Below, piece after piece: positions 1-8,789 of a DNA stretch of 64,000 nt. Where the stretch lies: contig CBDESM010000003.1 of the NCBI GenBank assembly GCA_965242485.1, positions 2,108,001-2,172,000 on the forward strand, written 5' to 3'. The position numbers and the translations under genes were made by a program. Numbering within the stretch: position 1 is the first letter of the stretch; each line of letters starts with the position of its first letter. The DNA is from CBDESM01 sp965242485. Its GTDB lineage: Bacteria > Chloroflexota > Dehalococcoidia > Bin125. The notes under the pieces were generated by a model that ran no database searches, was not told where the DNA came from, and saw only the letters and a list, made by a program, of their open reading frames with translations.

Positions 1-60
1 GAACACGCGCTGGCGGCGGCGCGGATCTTGCAGCGGTGGCTGGATCGGCATCCGGCGTGA
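1..60 (+). CDS. C-terminal end of a RuvX/YqgF-like gene (5' part outside window)
   Basis: Only the last 19 codons and the TGA stop are in the window. The peptide reads as a short amphipathic helix ending AARILQRWLDRHPA. This resembles the closing helix of YqgF/RuvX, the putative Holliday-junction resolvase or pre-16S rRNA nuclease, which often ends in an ILQ-x-[WY]-L-[DE]-R type sequence. The stop overlaps the GTG of mltG by four bases (GTGA). RuvX directly upstream of mltG is a common bacterial arrangement, and that supports the call. With so little sequence the identity rests mainly on context. Confidence 0.5.
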   Translation, partial: EHALAAARILQRWLDRHPA

Positions 61-1136
61 ATGCGGCTGCTCGGGAGCGGCGCGTGCTGGCGGCGCTGCT
101 GTTCGTCGCGGCCTGCGCGGTCGGCATCGCGGTTTGGCTGATCGCGCGCAACCCGGGCATCCAGATCGAAGCCGGGGCGGCGCCGGTCGAGCGGGAGCGG
201 CCGGCCGAGGTGGCGGCCATCTTGATCGCGGACGGAGAGTCGGCCGGGGAGATCGGGGAACGGCTGGCGGCGGCGGGGCTGGTTTCGTCGAGGCGGCACT
301 TCCAGACGCTGGCGACGCTGCTGGGCTGGGAGCTGGTGCTGAACGGCGGGCGCTACACGTTCGAGCCGGGGCTGACGACGTACGAGATCATCCGGCGGAT
401 CCGGTTCGGGGAGACATCGCCGCTGAGCATCACGGTGCCGGAAGGGCTGCGGATCGAGGAGGTGGCGGAACTGATCGCGGCGAGCGGGATTGCGACGGTG
501 GCGGAATTTTCGGAGGCGCTGGCGGATCCGGCTGTGGCGGAAGGGACGCCGGCGGCGCTGCGTCCGGCGGGGGCGAGCTTGGAGGGGTACCTGTTTCCGA
601 GCACGTACACGCTGCCGCTGGACATTTCGGCAGCGGGGGTCGCGCGGATGATGCTGGAGCGGCTGGGGCGGGAGTTGGACGAGGCGCTGGTTGCGGCGGT
701 CGAGGCGAGCGGGCTGACGCTGCACGAGGTGCTGACGATTGCGGGGATGATCGAGCGGGAGGCGGCGATCGCGGAGGAACGGGCGCTGATCTCGTCGGTG
801 ATCTGGAACCGTTTGGAGCAGGACATCCTGCTGCAGATCGATTCGACGGTGCAGTATGCGCGAGGCGAGGCGGGGGAGTACTGGCCGGAGGTTTCGGCGA
901 GGGACCTGGGGGCGGATCATCCGCACAACACGTATCTGAACAAGGGGCTGCCGCCGACGCCGATCGCGAATCCGGGGCGGGCGTCGATTCTGGCCGCGGC
1001 GGAGCCGGCGAACACGAGTTATTTGTTCTACGCGGCGCGGCCGGATCGGACGCACGCGTTCGCGGAGACGTACGCGGAGCATCAGCGGAACATCGAGGAG
1101 ATTCGGCGGGGCGGGGCGGGCGATTCGGCGGAATAG
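57..1136 (+). CDS. mltG: Endolytic murein transglycosylase MltG (YceG family)
   Basis: This is an inner-membrane lytic transglycosylase that cleaves nascent peptidoglycan strands, a step thought to end glycan chains. A single N-terminal transmembrane helix (about residues 11-30) is followed by a LysM-like segment and the YceG catalytic domain. The catalytic-glutamate motif IEREAAIAEE is present, as are the downstream SVIWNRL and DSTVQYARG motifs of the family. I chose GTG at 57 because it overlaps the upstream stop as GTGA; an in-frame GTG at 36 would extend deeper into the previous gene. The product is about 359 residues, normal for the family. The next gene follows after 45 bases on the same strand. 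Confidence 0.93.
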   Translation: MNAAARERRVLAALLFVAACAVGIAVWLIARNPGIQIEAGAAPVERERPAEVAAILIADGESAGEIGERLAAAGLVSSRRHFQTLATLLGWELVLNGGRYTFEPGLTTYEIIRRIRFGETSPLSITVPEGLRIEEVAELIAASGIATVAEFSEALADPAVAEGTPAALRPAGASLEGYLFPSTYTLPLDISAAGVARMMLERLGRELDEALVAAVEASGLTLHEVLTIAGMIEREAAIAEERALISSVIWNRLEQDILLQIDSTVQYARGEAGEYWPEVSARDLGADHPHNTYLNKGLPPTPIANPGRASILAAAEPANTSYLFYAARPDRTHAFAETYAEHQRNIEEIRRGGAGDSAE

Positions 1137-1181
1137 GGGCGGGCCGAGGGACGGCTTAGGCTTGCAGGAGGAGGATTGCGG

Positions 1182-2057
1182 ATGACGTTGCGGGTCGGGC
1201 TGATCGGGCACCCGGTGGGGCATTCGATTTCGCCGGCGTTCCAGCAGGCGGCGCTGGATGCCCGCGGGGTTGCGGGAAGGTACGAGGCTTGGGACGTCGA
1301 GCCGGGGGATTTGGCGGAAGTGATCGAGGGATTGAGGGGCGAGGACGCGCTGGGCGCGAACGTGACGATTCCGTACAAGGAAGCGGCGCTGCGGCACATG
1401 GACGGGCTGCATCAGACGGCGCGGTTCGCGGGAGCGATCAATACGGTGGTGAACCAGGCCGGGCATTTGCAGGGGTACAACACGGACGTGACCGGATTCC
1501 AGCGTTCGCTGGAGGAGGCGGGCTTCGATCCGTCCGGGAAGTCGGCGCTGATCTGGGGCGCGGGCGGGGCGGCGCGGGCGGTGGCCTGGGGATTGGTCTG
1601 GCGCGGGATCGGGTCGATCACGATCGTGAACCGGACGGCGGCGCGGGCGGGACGGCTGCGGCACGATATGGCGTCGGCATCGGCCGGGGTGCCGCTGCGC
1701 TCGTTCGGCGCGGACTCGGCGGAAGCGGCGGAGGCGCTGGGGCGGGCGGAGCTCGTGGTCCAGTGCACCTCCGTCGGCTTGGCCGGGAGCGGGGCCGCGG
1801 GCGGGATGCCGTTCGATGCCGGGCTGCTGGGCGAGGGGGCGTTCGTGTTCGACCTGGTGGCGAACCCGGAGCGGACGCCGCTGGTGGAAGCGGCGCTGGG
1901 GCGCGGATTGCAGGCGGTGGGCGGCCTGCCGATGCTGGTTTGGCAGGGGGCCGCGGCGTTCGAGCTGTGGACGGGCGAGCGGGCGCCGGGGGAGCTGATG
2001 ATGGCGGCGGCGCGGGAGGCGATGGCGCGAAAAGCGATGACGGAGGCAGCGCCGTGA
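1182..2057 (+). CDS. aroE: Shikimate dehydrogenase (NADP+)
   Basis: This enzyme reduces 3-dehydroshikimate to shikimate in the cytoplasm, the fourth step of the chorismate pathway. The shikimate-binding serines S15 and S17 are in HSISP, the catalytic lysine is K66 in VTIPYKEAA, N87 follows in INT, and the catalytic aspartate is D102 in NTDVTGF. The nucleotide-binding loop GAGGAARA lies at 126-133. ATG at 1182 is preferred over the TTG six bases earlier because a strong AGGAGGAGG Shine-Dalgarno sits about seven bases upstream. The product has 291 residues. It opens a run with aroC and aroK-aroB, and its stop overlaps the next start by GTGA. Confidence 0.96.
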   Translation: MTLRVGLIGHPVGHSISPAFQQAALDARGVAGRYEAWDVEPGDLAEVIEGLRGEDALGANVTIPYKEAALRHMDGLHQTARFAGAINTVVNQAGHLQGYNTDVTGFQRSLEEAGFDPSGKSALIWGAGGAARAVAWGLVWRGIGSITIVNRTAARAGRLRHDMASASAGVPLRSFGADSAEAAEALGRAELVVQCTSVGLAGSGAAGGMPFDAGLLGEGAFVFDLVANPERTPLVEAALGRGLQAVGGLPMLVWQGAAAFELWTGERAPGELMMAAAREAMARKAMTEAAP

Positions 2058-2731
2058 GCGAGGGGGTGACGATCGGATTCCTGATCGTGGCGCTGCTGTT
2101 CGGCGGGATCGGGCTGGTGCTGTTCAAGGAGGCGCGGACGCACCGCTTTTGGCGGCAGCTGGTGGCGCAGAACGATCTAGAGGCGATCCGCGGGATCATG
2201 GATCGGGAGGTGGAGCGCTGGAAGACGCAGCGCCCGCCCAAGGGCGTGTCGGCGGTGGTCTGGGCCGGCGTGCAGGGGATGGACGTGGCGGCCGCGTCGG
2301 CGCGGTACGTGCGGGTGAGCACGTCGGCTGCGCCGGAGTTCGGGGCGGTGGACGGGCGGCGGCAGCAGGTGGCGTCGTCGCTCGACGTGGCCTACGAGGC
2401 GGCGATGCGGCTGGTGGAGATGATCTTCTACGACGTGCCCGACTTCCGGCCCGGGGCCGTGCGGGTGGACGTGTACGCGACGTTCAGCGACGTGGCGGGG
2501 GAGACGGCGTCGCATCCGATTTTGAGCGTTTCGGCGAACCGGCGGGAGGCGATGGCGATCGACTGGGATCTGCCGGCGCAGGTGATCGCGGCGGAATTCC
2601 GGACGACGGTGAATCGCGCGCCGAACGGGGAGGCGCGGCCGATCGAGTTGCCGCCGGAGGACGCGGAGCTGGCGGCGAGCGCGGAGGGCGAGGTCGAGGG
2701 AGAGGCGGCTGAAGCGGGGGAGAAGGCCTGA
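2054..2731 (+). CDS. Single-pass membrane protein of unknown function inside the aro cluster
   Basis: The 225-residue product begins with one hydrophobic helix (about residues 6-24). A soluble domain follows, rich in Arg, Glu and Ala, and the acidic low-complexity tail ends in repeated Glu-Ala. I recognise no catalytic motif. The GTG start overlaps the aroE stop (GTGA), so it is almost certainly cotranslated with aroE, and aroC begins 73 bases after its stop. Coding bias, the clean overlap and the absence of a better frame support a real gene. The position suggests co-expression with aromatic biosynthesis, not necessarily a role in it. Function unknown. Confidence 0.75.
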   Translation: MSEGVTIGFLIVALLFGGIGLVLFKEARTHRFWRQLVAQNDLEAIRGIMDREVERWKTQRPPKGVSAVVWAGVQGMDVAAASARYVRVSTSAAPEFGAVDGRRQQVASSLDVAYEAAMRLVEMIFYDVPDFRPGAVRVDVYATFSDVAGETASHPILSVSANRREAMAIDWDLPAQVIAAEFRTTVNRAPNGEARPIELPPEDAELAASAEGEVEGEAAEAGEKA

Positions 2732-2804
2732 GCGGGGCTGGCAATATGCTGCGGCCAGCGCCGTCGGGGGCGCGCGGGCGTGCTGGAAACGGAGCGCTGG
2801 GGAG

Positions 2805-3998
2805 ATGGGGCAGCTGCGCTGGCTGACGGCGGGGGAGTCGCACGGGCCCGGGCTGACCGTGGTGGTCGACGGCGCACCGGCGGGGCTGCCGCTCTCGGAA
2901 GAGCAGATCCGGTCGCAGCTGGCCCGCCGGCAGCGGGGGTACGGGCGCGGGGGGCGGATGAAGATCGAGCGGGATCGGGCCGAGATCCGCGGCGGCGTGC
3001 GGCAGGGACGGACGATCGGGAGCCCGATCGCGCTCTGGATCGAAAACAAGGATTTCGATCAGGGGCTGGGCCCGGACAAGCGCCCGTGGCGGGAGACGAT
3101 GGCGCTGGAGGCGGTCGAGCCCGAGCCGACGCGGGTGACGCGAGTGCGGCCGGGGCACGCGGACCTGATCGCGTCGTTGAAGTACGGGTACGACGACGTG
3201 CGGGATTCGCTGGAGCGGGCGTCGGCGCGGGAGAGCGCCGCACGGGTGGCGGCGGGCGCCGTGGCGCGGCGGCTGTGCGAGGAGATCGGGGCGGAGTTCT
3301 TCAGCCATGTTGTGAGGATCGGATCAGTTTCGGCGGCAGGAGGCGCGGTTGATTGGACGGCGGTCGAGGAGTCGCCGGTGCGGTGCGCGGACGAGCGGGC
3401 CGGGGAGGCGATGATCGAGGCGATCAACGCGGCGAAGCAGGAGGGGGACACGCTGGGCGGGGTCGTCGAGGCGCGGGTCTCGGGGGCGCCGCCGGGGCTG
3501 GGGTCGCACGTGCAGTGGGATCGCAAGCTCTCGGGGCGGATCGCGCAGGCGGTGCTGTCGATGAACGCGTTCAAGGGGGTGGAGATCGGCGAGGGGTTCG
3601 CGGGCGCGGCGGCGACGGGGCGCGGGTTCCACGACGTGGTGCTGCCGCGCGAGCGCTGGGACGGGCGGGAGTGGCGGCGCGCGACCAATCACGCGGGCGG
3701 GATCGAGGGCGGGATCTCGACCGGGGAGGACATCGTCGTGAAGGTGGCGGTGAAGCCGATCGCGACGCTGGCGCATCCGCTGCCGTCGGCGGATTTGGAC
3801 ACGGGCGAGGAGGTGCTGGCGCACCATGAGCGCTCGGACGTCTGCGTCGTGCCGGCGGCCGGGGTGATCGTCGAGGCGATGTTGGCGCTGGTGCTGGCGG
3901 ATGCGGTCTTGGAGAAGTTCGGCGGCGACAGCTTGGCGGAGCTGCGCGCGAACTTGGAGGGATTCTTGGAGACGACCGGGCCGCGGAGGGGGCGGTGA
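2805..3998 (+). CDS. aroC: Chorismate synthase
   Basis: This FMN-dependent enzyme converts 5-enolpyruvylshikimate-3-phosphate to chorismate, the last step of the shikimate pathway. The N-terminus carries the family signature LTAGESHG. It also shows ARRQRGYGRGGRM, the RPGHADL segment, ASARES and AARVAAGA, GEGFAGA, and the NHAGGIEGGISTGEDI loop that binds the flavin and substrate. At 397 residues it is full length. The ATG is preceded by a GGGGAG-like ribosome-binding site. Its stop overlaps the GTG of the aroK-aroB fusion by four bases. Confidence 0.97.
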   Translation: MGQLRWLTAGESHGPGLTVVVDGAPAGLPLSEEQIRSQLARRQRGYGRGGRMKIERDRAEIRGGVRQGRTIGSPIALWIENKDFDQGLGPDKRPWRETMALEAVEPEPTRVTRVRPGHADLIASLKYGYDDVRDSLERASARESAARVAAGAVARRLCEEIGAEFFSHVVRIGSVSAAGGAVDWTAVEESPVRCADERAGEAMIEAINAAKQEGDTLGGVVEARVSGAPPGLGSHVQWDRKLSGRIAQAVLSMNAFKGVEIGEGFAGAAATGRGFHDVVLPRERWDGREWRRATNHAGGIEGGISTGEDIVVKVAVKPIATLAHPLPSADLDTGEEVLAHHERSDVCVVPAAGVIVEAMLALVLADAVLEKFGGDSLAELRANLEGFLETTGPRRGR

Positions 3999-5740
3999 GC
4001 GGGGCGGCCGGGCTGAAGCGGATCGTGCTGATCGGGTTCAGCGCGACGGGGAAGTCGGAGATCGCGCCGTTCGTCGCGGAGCGGCTCGGCTGGCGGGCCG
4101 TGGATCTGGATGTGGAGATCGAGCGGGCGGCGGAGGCCTCTATCGCGGAGATCTTCGAGCGCGGGGGCGAGCGGGAGTTCCGGCGGCTGGAGACGGAGGC
4201 GATCGAGGCGGCGGCGGAGATCGAGGGAGCGGTGATCGCGACGGGGGGCGGCGCTTGGCTGAGCGGACATAACCGGCGGGTGCTGGCGGAGGCCGGGTTC
4301 GTGGTGGCGCTGGAGGCGCGGCCGTCGACGATTTTGGCGCGGTACGCGCAGGCGGAGCAGGGGCGGACGGAGGTGCGTCCGCTGCTGCAGGGGGCGGACC
4401 CGCGACGGCGGGTGGAGACGCTGAAGGCGCAGCGGCAGCCGTTCTACGCGATGGCGGACTGCACGGTGCATACGGACGATCTATCGATCGGCGAGGCGGT
4501 GGAGCAGATCTTGGGCGCGGCGGGCGCGGGTTCGGCGGGCGTGCTGAGGTCGCAGGGGCGGCTGCATGCGCTGGCGCAGGGGCCGGGGGTGGCGGCGCCG
4601 GCGATCACCGACTACGGGCGGCACGTCGCCTGCGTGGTGGACGCGGGCGCGGCGCGGTATCCGGTGTACTGCGGCTGGGGGATTTTGGAGCAGTTGGGCG
4701 AGGTGTTCGAGCATTTGGGGCTGTCGCGGCGGGTGTTCATGGTGGTCGACGAAGCGCTTGCGGAATCGCACGGGGCGAGGGCGGCGGCGGCGCTGCGGGC
4801 GGCGGGGCGCGAGGTTGAGGTGCTGGAGATCGCTTCAGGGGAGGAGCAGAAGACGCTGGATTCGCTGGAGCGGCTGTACGCGCGGCTGTCGGAGCGGCGG
4901 GCGGAGCGTTCGGAGGCGATTCTGGCGGTGGGCGGCGGCGTGACGACGGACCTGGCGGGGGCGGCGGCGGCGACGTATCTGCGGGGGATGCCGCTGGTGC
5001 ATGCGCCGACGACGGTGCTGGGGATGGTGGATGCCGCGATCGGCGGGAAGGTGGCGGTGGATCTGCCGAGCGGGAAGAATCTGGTCGGAGCGTTCTACCA
5101 GCCGCGCGCGGTAGTGGCGGACCCGGCGACGCTGGCGACGCTGCCGGCGCGGGAGCTGCGGGCGGGCTATGCGGAGGTGATCAAGCACGGGTTCATCCGC
5201 GACGAGGAGATGCTGGACGAGCTGGAGCGCGAGGCGGAAGCGCTGCTGGATCCGGCGGCGGCGCTGGAGGACGAGGGGGCGCGGGAGCTGCTGGCGGGGA
5301 CGTTCGCGCGGAACATGGCGATCAAGGCGGCAGTGGTTTCGGCGGACGAGCGGGAGTCGGACGTGCGGGCGATTTTGAATTACGGGCACACGCTGGGGCA
5401 CGCGATTGAGACGGTGACGGGCTACGGCAAGGTGCTGCACGGGGAGGCGGTCGCGATGGGGATGACGGCGGCGGCGGAGATCGCGCGGGAGATGGGGATG
5501 ATCGGGCCGGAGCTGGTCGAGCGGCAGGGGGAACTGCTGCGCCGGTTCGGGCTGCCGACGCGGACGCCGGAGCCGCTGGAGCGGTCGCTGCTGCGCGAGG
5601 CGATGTCGCGCGACAAGAAAGTGTCGGGCGGGCGCCAGCGCTGGGTGCTGCTCGAGTCGATCGGCAATGTCGTGGTGCGCGACGATGTGCCGGCAGAGAT
5701 CGTGGATCGCGCCATTGACCTGGTTGCGGGCCCGCGATGA
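3995..5740 (+). CDS. Bifunctional shikimate kinase / 3-dehydroquinate synthase (AroK-AroB fusion)
   Basis: One 581-residue reading frame encodes two chorismate-pathway enzymes. The N-terminal shikimate kinase has a P-loop GFSATGKS (14-21), the substrate-binding region around FERGGEREFRRLE, the ATGGG loop and an Arg-rich lid; it ends near residue 180. After a linker comes the NAD-dependent 3-dehydroquinate synthase, with GGGVTTDLAG (about 313-322), a GGKVAVDLPSGKNLVG segment, the GYAEVIKHG motif and the metal ligands in NYGHTLGHAIE. The two reactions are not consecutive in the pathway, so channelling is not an obvious reason for the fusion. GTG overlaps the aroC stop, and the TGA overlaps the acylphosphatase ATG. 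Confidence 0.95.
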   Translation: MSGAAGLKRIVLIGFSATGKSEIAPFVAERLGWRAVDLDVEIERAAEASIAEIFERGGEREFRRLETEAIEAAAEIEGAVIATGGGAWLSGHNRRVLAEAGFVVALEARPSTILARYAQAEQGRTEVRPLLQGADPRRRVETLKAQRQPFYAMADCTVHTDDLSIGEAVEQILGAAGAGSAGVLRSQGRLHALAQGPGVAAPAITDYGRHVACVVDAGAARYPVYCGWGILEQLGEVFEHLGLSRRVFMVVDEALAESHGARAAAALRAAGREVEVLEIASGEEQKTLDSLERLYARLSERRAERSEAILAVGGGVTTDLAGAAAATYLRGMPLVHAPTTVLGMVDAAIGGKVAVDLPSGKNLVGAFYQPRAVVADPATLATLPARELRAGYAEVIKHGFIRDEEMLDELEREAEALLDPAAALEDEGARELLAGTFARNMAIKAAVVSADERESDVRAILNYGHTLGHAIETVTGYGKVLHGEAVAMGMTAAAEIAREMGMIGPELVERQGELLRRFGLPTRTPEPLERSLLREAMSRDKKVSGGRQRWVLLESIGNVVVRDDVPAEIVDRAIDLVAGPR

Positions 5741-6054
5741 GCACGGGCGGCGGGGACGAGGTGGTGCGGTTGACCGCAGTCGTGCGCGGGCGGGTGCAGA
5801 TGGTCGGGTTCCGGATGTTCGCCGAATCGGCGGTGGCGGAATTGAATCGGGCGGCGTCGCGGCCGATTACGGGGACGGTGAAGAATTTGCCCGACGGTTC
5901 ATCGGTAGAAGTCGTCGCCGAGGGCGAGCGCGGAGCTTTGGAAACGCTGCTGGCGGAACTGGAGATCGGGCCGCCGATGGCAATGGTGCGCAGCATCGAC
6001 GCGGAATGGTCGGAGCCGACTCTGGAGTACGCCGATTTCGAGACGGCGTACTAG
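5737..6054 (+). CDS. Acylphosphatase
   Basis: This 105-residue enzyme hydrolyses carboxyl-phosphate bonds such as acetyl phosphate. The phosphate-cradle motif GRVQMVGFR (18-26) supplies the catalytic arginine R26, with Met where most family members have Gly at position 22. The TGTVKNLPDG motif supplies the catalytic asparagine N50. The ATG overlaps the stop of the aroK-aroB fusion (ATGA), so it is the last gene of the aro run. It converges on the P450 gene, and 43 bases separate the two stops. Those contain a GC-rich hairpin (6059-6074) but no T-tract. Confidence 0.9.
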   Translation: MSTGGGDEVVRLTAVVRGRVQMVGFRMFAESAVAELNRAASRPITGTVKNLPDGSSVEVVAEGERGALETLLAELEIGPPMAMVRSIDAEWSEPTLEYADFETAY

Positions 6055-6097
6055 GGCTGCGCGGGATCACGCGCGGGGGGGTGCCGGCGTCTCGGAG

Positions 6098-7381
6098 TCA
6101 GGCGGAACTTTCCTTGACTTTGAGGTCGAGGCGGGTGAGGCCGCGGAGGACTACGTTGGGCTTGAATTTGGGGTCGGGGGCGGCGAGTTTGATGTCGTCG
6201 AAGCGGTCGATGAGGGCTTCGAAGGCGACTTTGCCTTCGAGGCGGGCTAGGGGCGCGCCGAGGCAGTGGTGGATGCCACGTCCGAAGGAGACGTTGCCGG
6301 AATCTTCGCGGGCGACGTCGAGTTGTTCGGGGTTTTCGAACTGCTCGGGGTCGCGGTTCGCGCCGCCGATGACGAGCGCGAGGCCGGAGCCCTTGGGCGC
6401 GGTCTTGTCGCCGACGTCGATGTCGCCGAGGGCGATGCGGCGGTCGACTTGGACGGGCGAGTCGTAGCGGACGAGTTCCTCGATGGCGTTGGGGATGAGG
6501 GAGGGGTCGTCGCGGAGTATCTGGAGCTGTTCGGGGTTGCGGAGCAGGGCGAGCATGCCGTTGCCGATGAGGTTGGTGGTGGTTTCGTTGCCGGCGACGA
6601 GGAGCAGGCGGAGGGTGACCTGCATTTCGTCGACGGTGAGCTTGTCGCCCTCTTCTTCGGCGTCGACGAGGGCCGAGACGAGGTCGTCCCTGGGTGCGTC
6701 GCGGCGCTGTTCGATGATGCGTCCGAAATACTCTTCGAACCAGTCGGCGGTGTCGAGTACGAGTTGTCCTTCTTCGGGGGAGAGGTTGGGTTCGAGGACG
6801 CGGGCGAAGCGGTCGGAGTGGTGCTTGAAGTCGTCGCGGTCGGAAGCGGGGACGCCGATCATTTCGGCGATGACGACGGTGGGGAGCGGGTTGGCGAGGG
6901 CGGAGATGAGTTCGATTTGCCCGTTGCCGCCGGCGCGCGCGAGGGCGTCGTCGAGCATTTGGTGGGTGGTGGCGCGGATGTGGTCTTCCATTTTGGCGAC
7001 GGCGCGGGGGGTGAAGGCGCGGTTGACGAGGCCGCGGAGGCGGGTGTGGTCCGGCGGGTCGAGGCTGAGGATGCTGGGTGTGAGCTGGCCGCGCACGTCT
7101 TCGTTGAGGGTCTGGCCGTTGCGCGGGTCGTTGGAGAATTCCTTGTGGTTGCGGAGGATGGCGTCGACGTCCTCGTAGCGGGTGAGGACGAGGCTCTTGG
7201 TCAGGGGGCTGTAGTGGTAGGGGTCGCGTTCGCGGAGCTGGCGGTAGTCGGGGTAGGGGTCGGCGAGGAAGCCCGGTGCGAGCGGGTACCAGACGACGCC
7301 GCTCTGGATGCGTTCCTGGAGGAGCTTGGCCCTGATGTAGGCGGGCGCGATCAGGCTGCGGACGGTCTGCTTGAGGGTCAT
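6098..7381 (-). CDS. Cytochrome P450
   Basis: This is a heme-thiolate monooxygenase of the soluble bacterial class, 427 residues with no membrane anchor. The I-helix oxygen-activation motif AGNETT is at 263-268, the K-helix ExxR at E302/R305, and the heme-ligand loop FGRGIHHCLG carries the cysteine ligand C373. The substrate is unknown. No ferredoxin or ferredoxin reductase is encoded nearby, so electron partners must be elsewhere. It lies 81 bases downstream of moeA on the same strand and could be read from the same transcript. The Shine-Dalgarno is weak. Confidence 0.95.
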   Translation of the reverse strand: MTLKQTVRSLIAPAYIRAKLLQERIQSGVVWYPLAPGFLADPYPDYRQLRERDPYHYSPLTKSLVLTRYEDVDAILRNHKEFSNDPRNGQTLNEDVRGQLTPSILSLDPPDHTRLRGLVNRAFTPRAVAKMEDHIRATTHQMLDDALARAGGNGQIELISALANPLPTVVIAEMIGVPASDRDDFKHHSDRFARVLEPNLSPEEGQLVLDTADWFEEYFGRIIEQRRDAPRDDLVSALVDAEEEGDKLTVDEMQVTLRLLLVAGNETTTNLIGNGMLALLRNPEQLQILRDDPSLIPNAIEELVRYDSPVQVDRRIALGDIDVGDKTAPKGSGLALVIGGANRDPEQFENPEQLDVAREDSGNVSFGRGIHHCLGAPLARLEGKVAFEALIDRFDDIKLAAPDPKFKPNVVLRGLTRLDLKVKESSA

Positions 7382-7462
7382 TGCGAGCCTGCTTTCCGGT
7401 TGCGGCGCGGTTCGGCGAGTGCTTGCAGGGCAGGATACGGAATGCGCGGGCGATGGGGGCGA

Positions 7463-8767
7463 TCAGTCGTCGGGGTGCTCCCAGTCGACCATGATCACGT
7501 CGCATTCTTCGCCGGCGCGGATGCGGTCGGCCGCTTCGGGGCAGACGGCGTAGCCGTTGGCGATGGCCATCGAGGTGAGGACGCCGGAGCCCTGCGGGCC
7601 GGTGAGGCGGGCGTGCCAGCGTCCGTCGCCTTCGCGGCCGACCGTGGCGCGGGCGTAGACGCGGCGGCTGTCGGTGTTGACGATGTCCTCGTCGGCGATG
7701 GCGCGGATGATCGGCCTGGGCTGGGGTTGGCGGCCCATGAGCTGGTGGATTGCGGGACGGCCGAAGAGCTCGAAGGCGAGGAGGGAGGAGACGGGGTTGC
7801 CGGGCAGGCCGATGTGGGGGACCCGGCGTCCGCCGGGCGCGGCGAAGGTGCCGAAGGCGAGCGGCTTGCCGGGTTTCATGCGGACGGTCCAGAAGTCGAC
7901 TGCGCCCTCGTTGGCGAGGACTTCCTTGACCACGTCGAAGTCGCCGCGCGAGACGCCGGCGGAGGTGATCAGGAGGTCGGCGTCATCGAGCGCGCCGGCG
8001 ATCATCTCGGTCAGGGCGGGGACGGTGTCGCGGGCGATGCCGCAGCGGCGGGGGAGTCCGCCGTATTGCGAGGCGAGGGCGGCGAGGCCCCAGGAGTTCG
8101 AGTCGTAGATCTTGCCGGGCGCGGGGCGGTCGCCGGGCTGGAGGAGTTCGTCGCCGGTGGAGACGATGGCGACGCGGGGCCGGCGGACGACGGAGACTTC
8201 GGAGAAGCCGAGCGAGGCGAGGACGGCGATTTCGGGGCCGCGCAGGAGCGAGCCTGGTTCGAGGACGCGGTCGCCTTGGCGGACGTCTTCGCCGCGGCGG
8301 CGGATGTTGGCGCCGGGAGCGGCGGCCTTGAGGACGGCGACGTCGGTCTGGGCCTGGTGCTGCTGGCCGGGTGCGCGGAGGCCGGTTTCGTCGGTTTCTT
8401 CGAAGGGGACGATGGAGTCGGCGCCGTCGGGCATGGGCGCGCCGGTCATGATGCGGACGGCTTGGCCGGGGCCGACGCTGCCGTCGTAGAGCGCGCCGGC
8501 GGCGAGTTCGCCGATCACGTCGAGGCGGACGGGGGCGGATTCGGCCGCGCCGCCGGTGCTGGCGGCTTGGACCGCGTAGCCGTCCATCGCGGTGTTGTCG
8601 TGGGGCGGGATGTCGAACGGGGCGATCGCGGGCTGGTCGAGGACTTGGCCGACGGCTTCGTGGAGGGGCTTGGTTTCGGCGGGCAGGGGCGGGCAGAGGT
8701 CGAGGATGCGCTGGAGGGCGTCCTCGACGGGGAGCATCGCGGCCGGCGGCTCGGTGGCGCGGGGCAT
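7463..8767 (-). CDS. moeA: Molybdopterin molybdotransferase MoeA
   Basis: MoeA inserts molybdate into adenylylated molybdopterin, the final step of molybdenum-cofactor synthesis. The 434-residue product has the N-terminal MoeA signature DNTAMDGYA, the GxxMPxGAD segment (TGAPMPDGAD), the central VSTGDELLQPG and SAGVSRGDFD motifs of the MoCF-binding fold, and the LPGNPVS motif. The ATG at 8767 has an AAAGG ribosome-binding site; an in-frame ATG ten codons later (8737) is possible. No other molybdenum-cofactor gene lies in the window. The upstream neighbour on the same strand is the AsnC-type domain gene, 22 bases away. Confidence 0.94.
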   Translation of the reverse strand: MPRATEPPAAMLPVEDALQRILDLCPPLPAETKPLHEAVGQVLDQPAIAPFDIPPHDNTAMDGYAVQAASTGGAAESAPVRLDVIGELAAGALYDGSVGPGQAVRIMTGAPMPDGADSIVPFEETDETGLRAPGQQHQAQTDVAVLKAAAPGANIRRRGEDVRQGDRVLEPGSLLRGPEIAVLASLGFSEVSVVRRPRVAIVSTGDELLQPGDRPAPGKIYDSNSWGLAALASQYGGLPRRCGIARDTVPALTEMIAGALDDADLLITSAGVSRGDFDVVKEVLANEGAVDFWTVRMKPGKPLAFGTFAAPGGRRVPHIGLPGNPVSSLLAFELFGRPAIHQLMGRQPQPRPIIRAIADEDIVNTDSRRVYARATVGREGDGRWHARLTGPQGSGVLTSMAIANGYAVCPEAADRIRAGEECDVIMVDWEHPDD

Positions 8768-8789
8768 CTTGCGCCTTTGCTATGGACTG

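Noticed and set aside
6059..6074. GC hairpin between the acylphosphatase and P450 stops as a terminator
   Set aside because: GCGCG/CGCGC with a six-base loop has no T-run on either strand; it may slow polymerase but is not a convincing intrinsic terminator.
6098..8767. P450 and moeA as part of a secondary-metabolite cluster
   Set aside because: No synthase, transferase or tailoring partner is nearby, and both flanks are core metabolism and translation genes.
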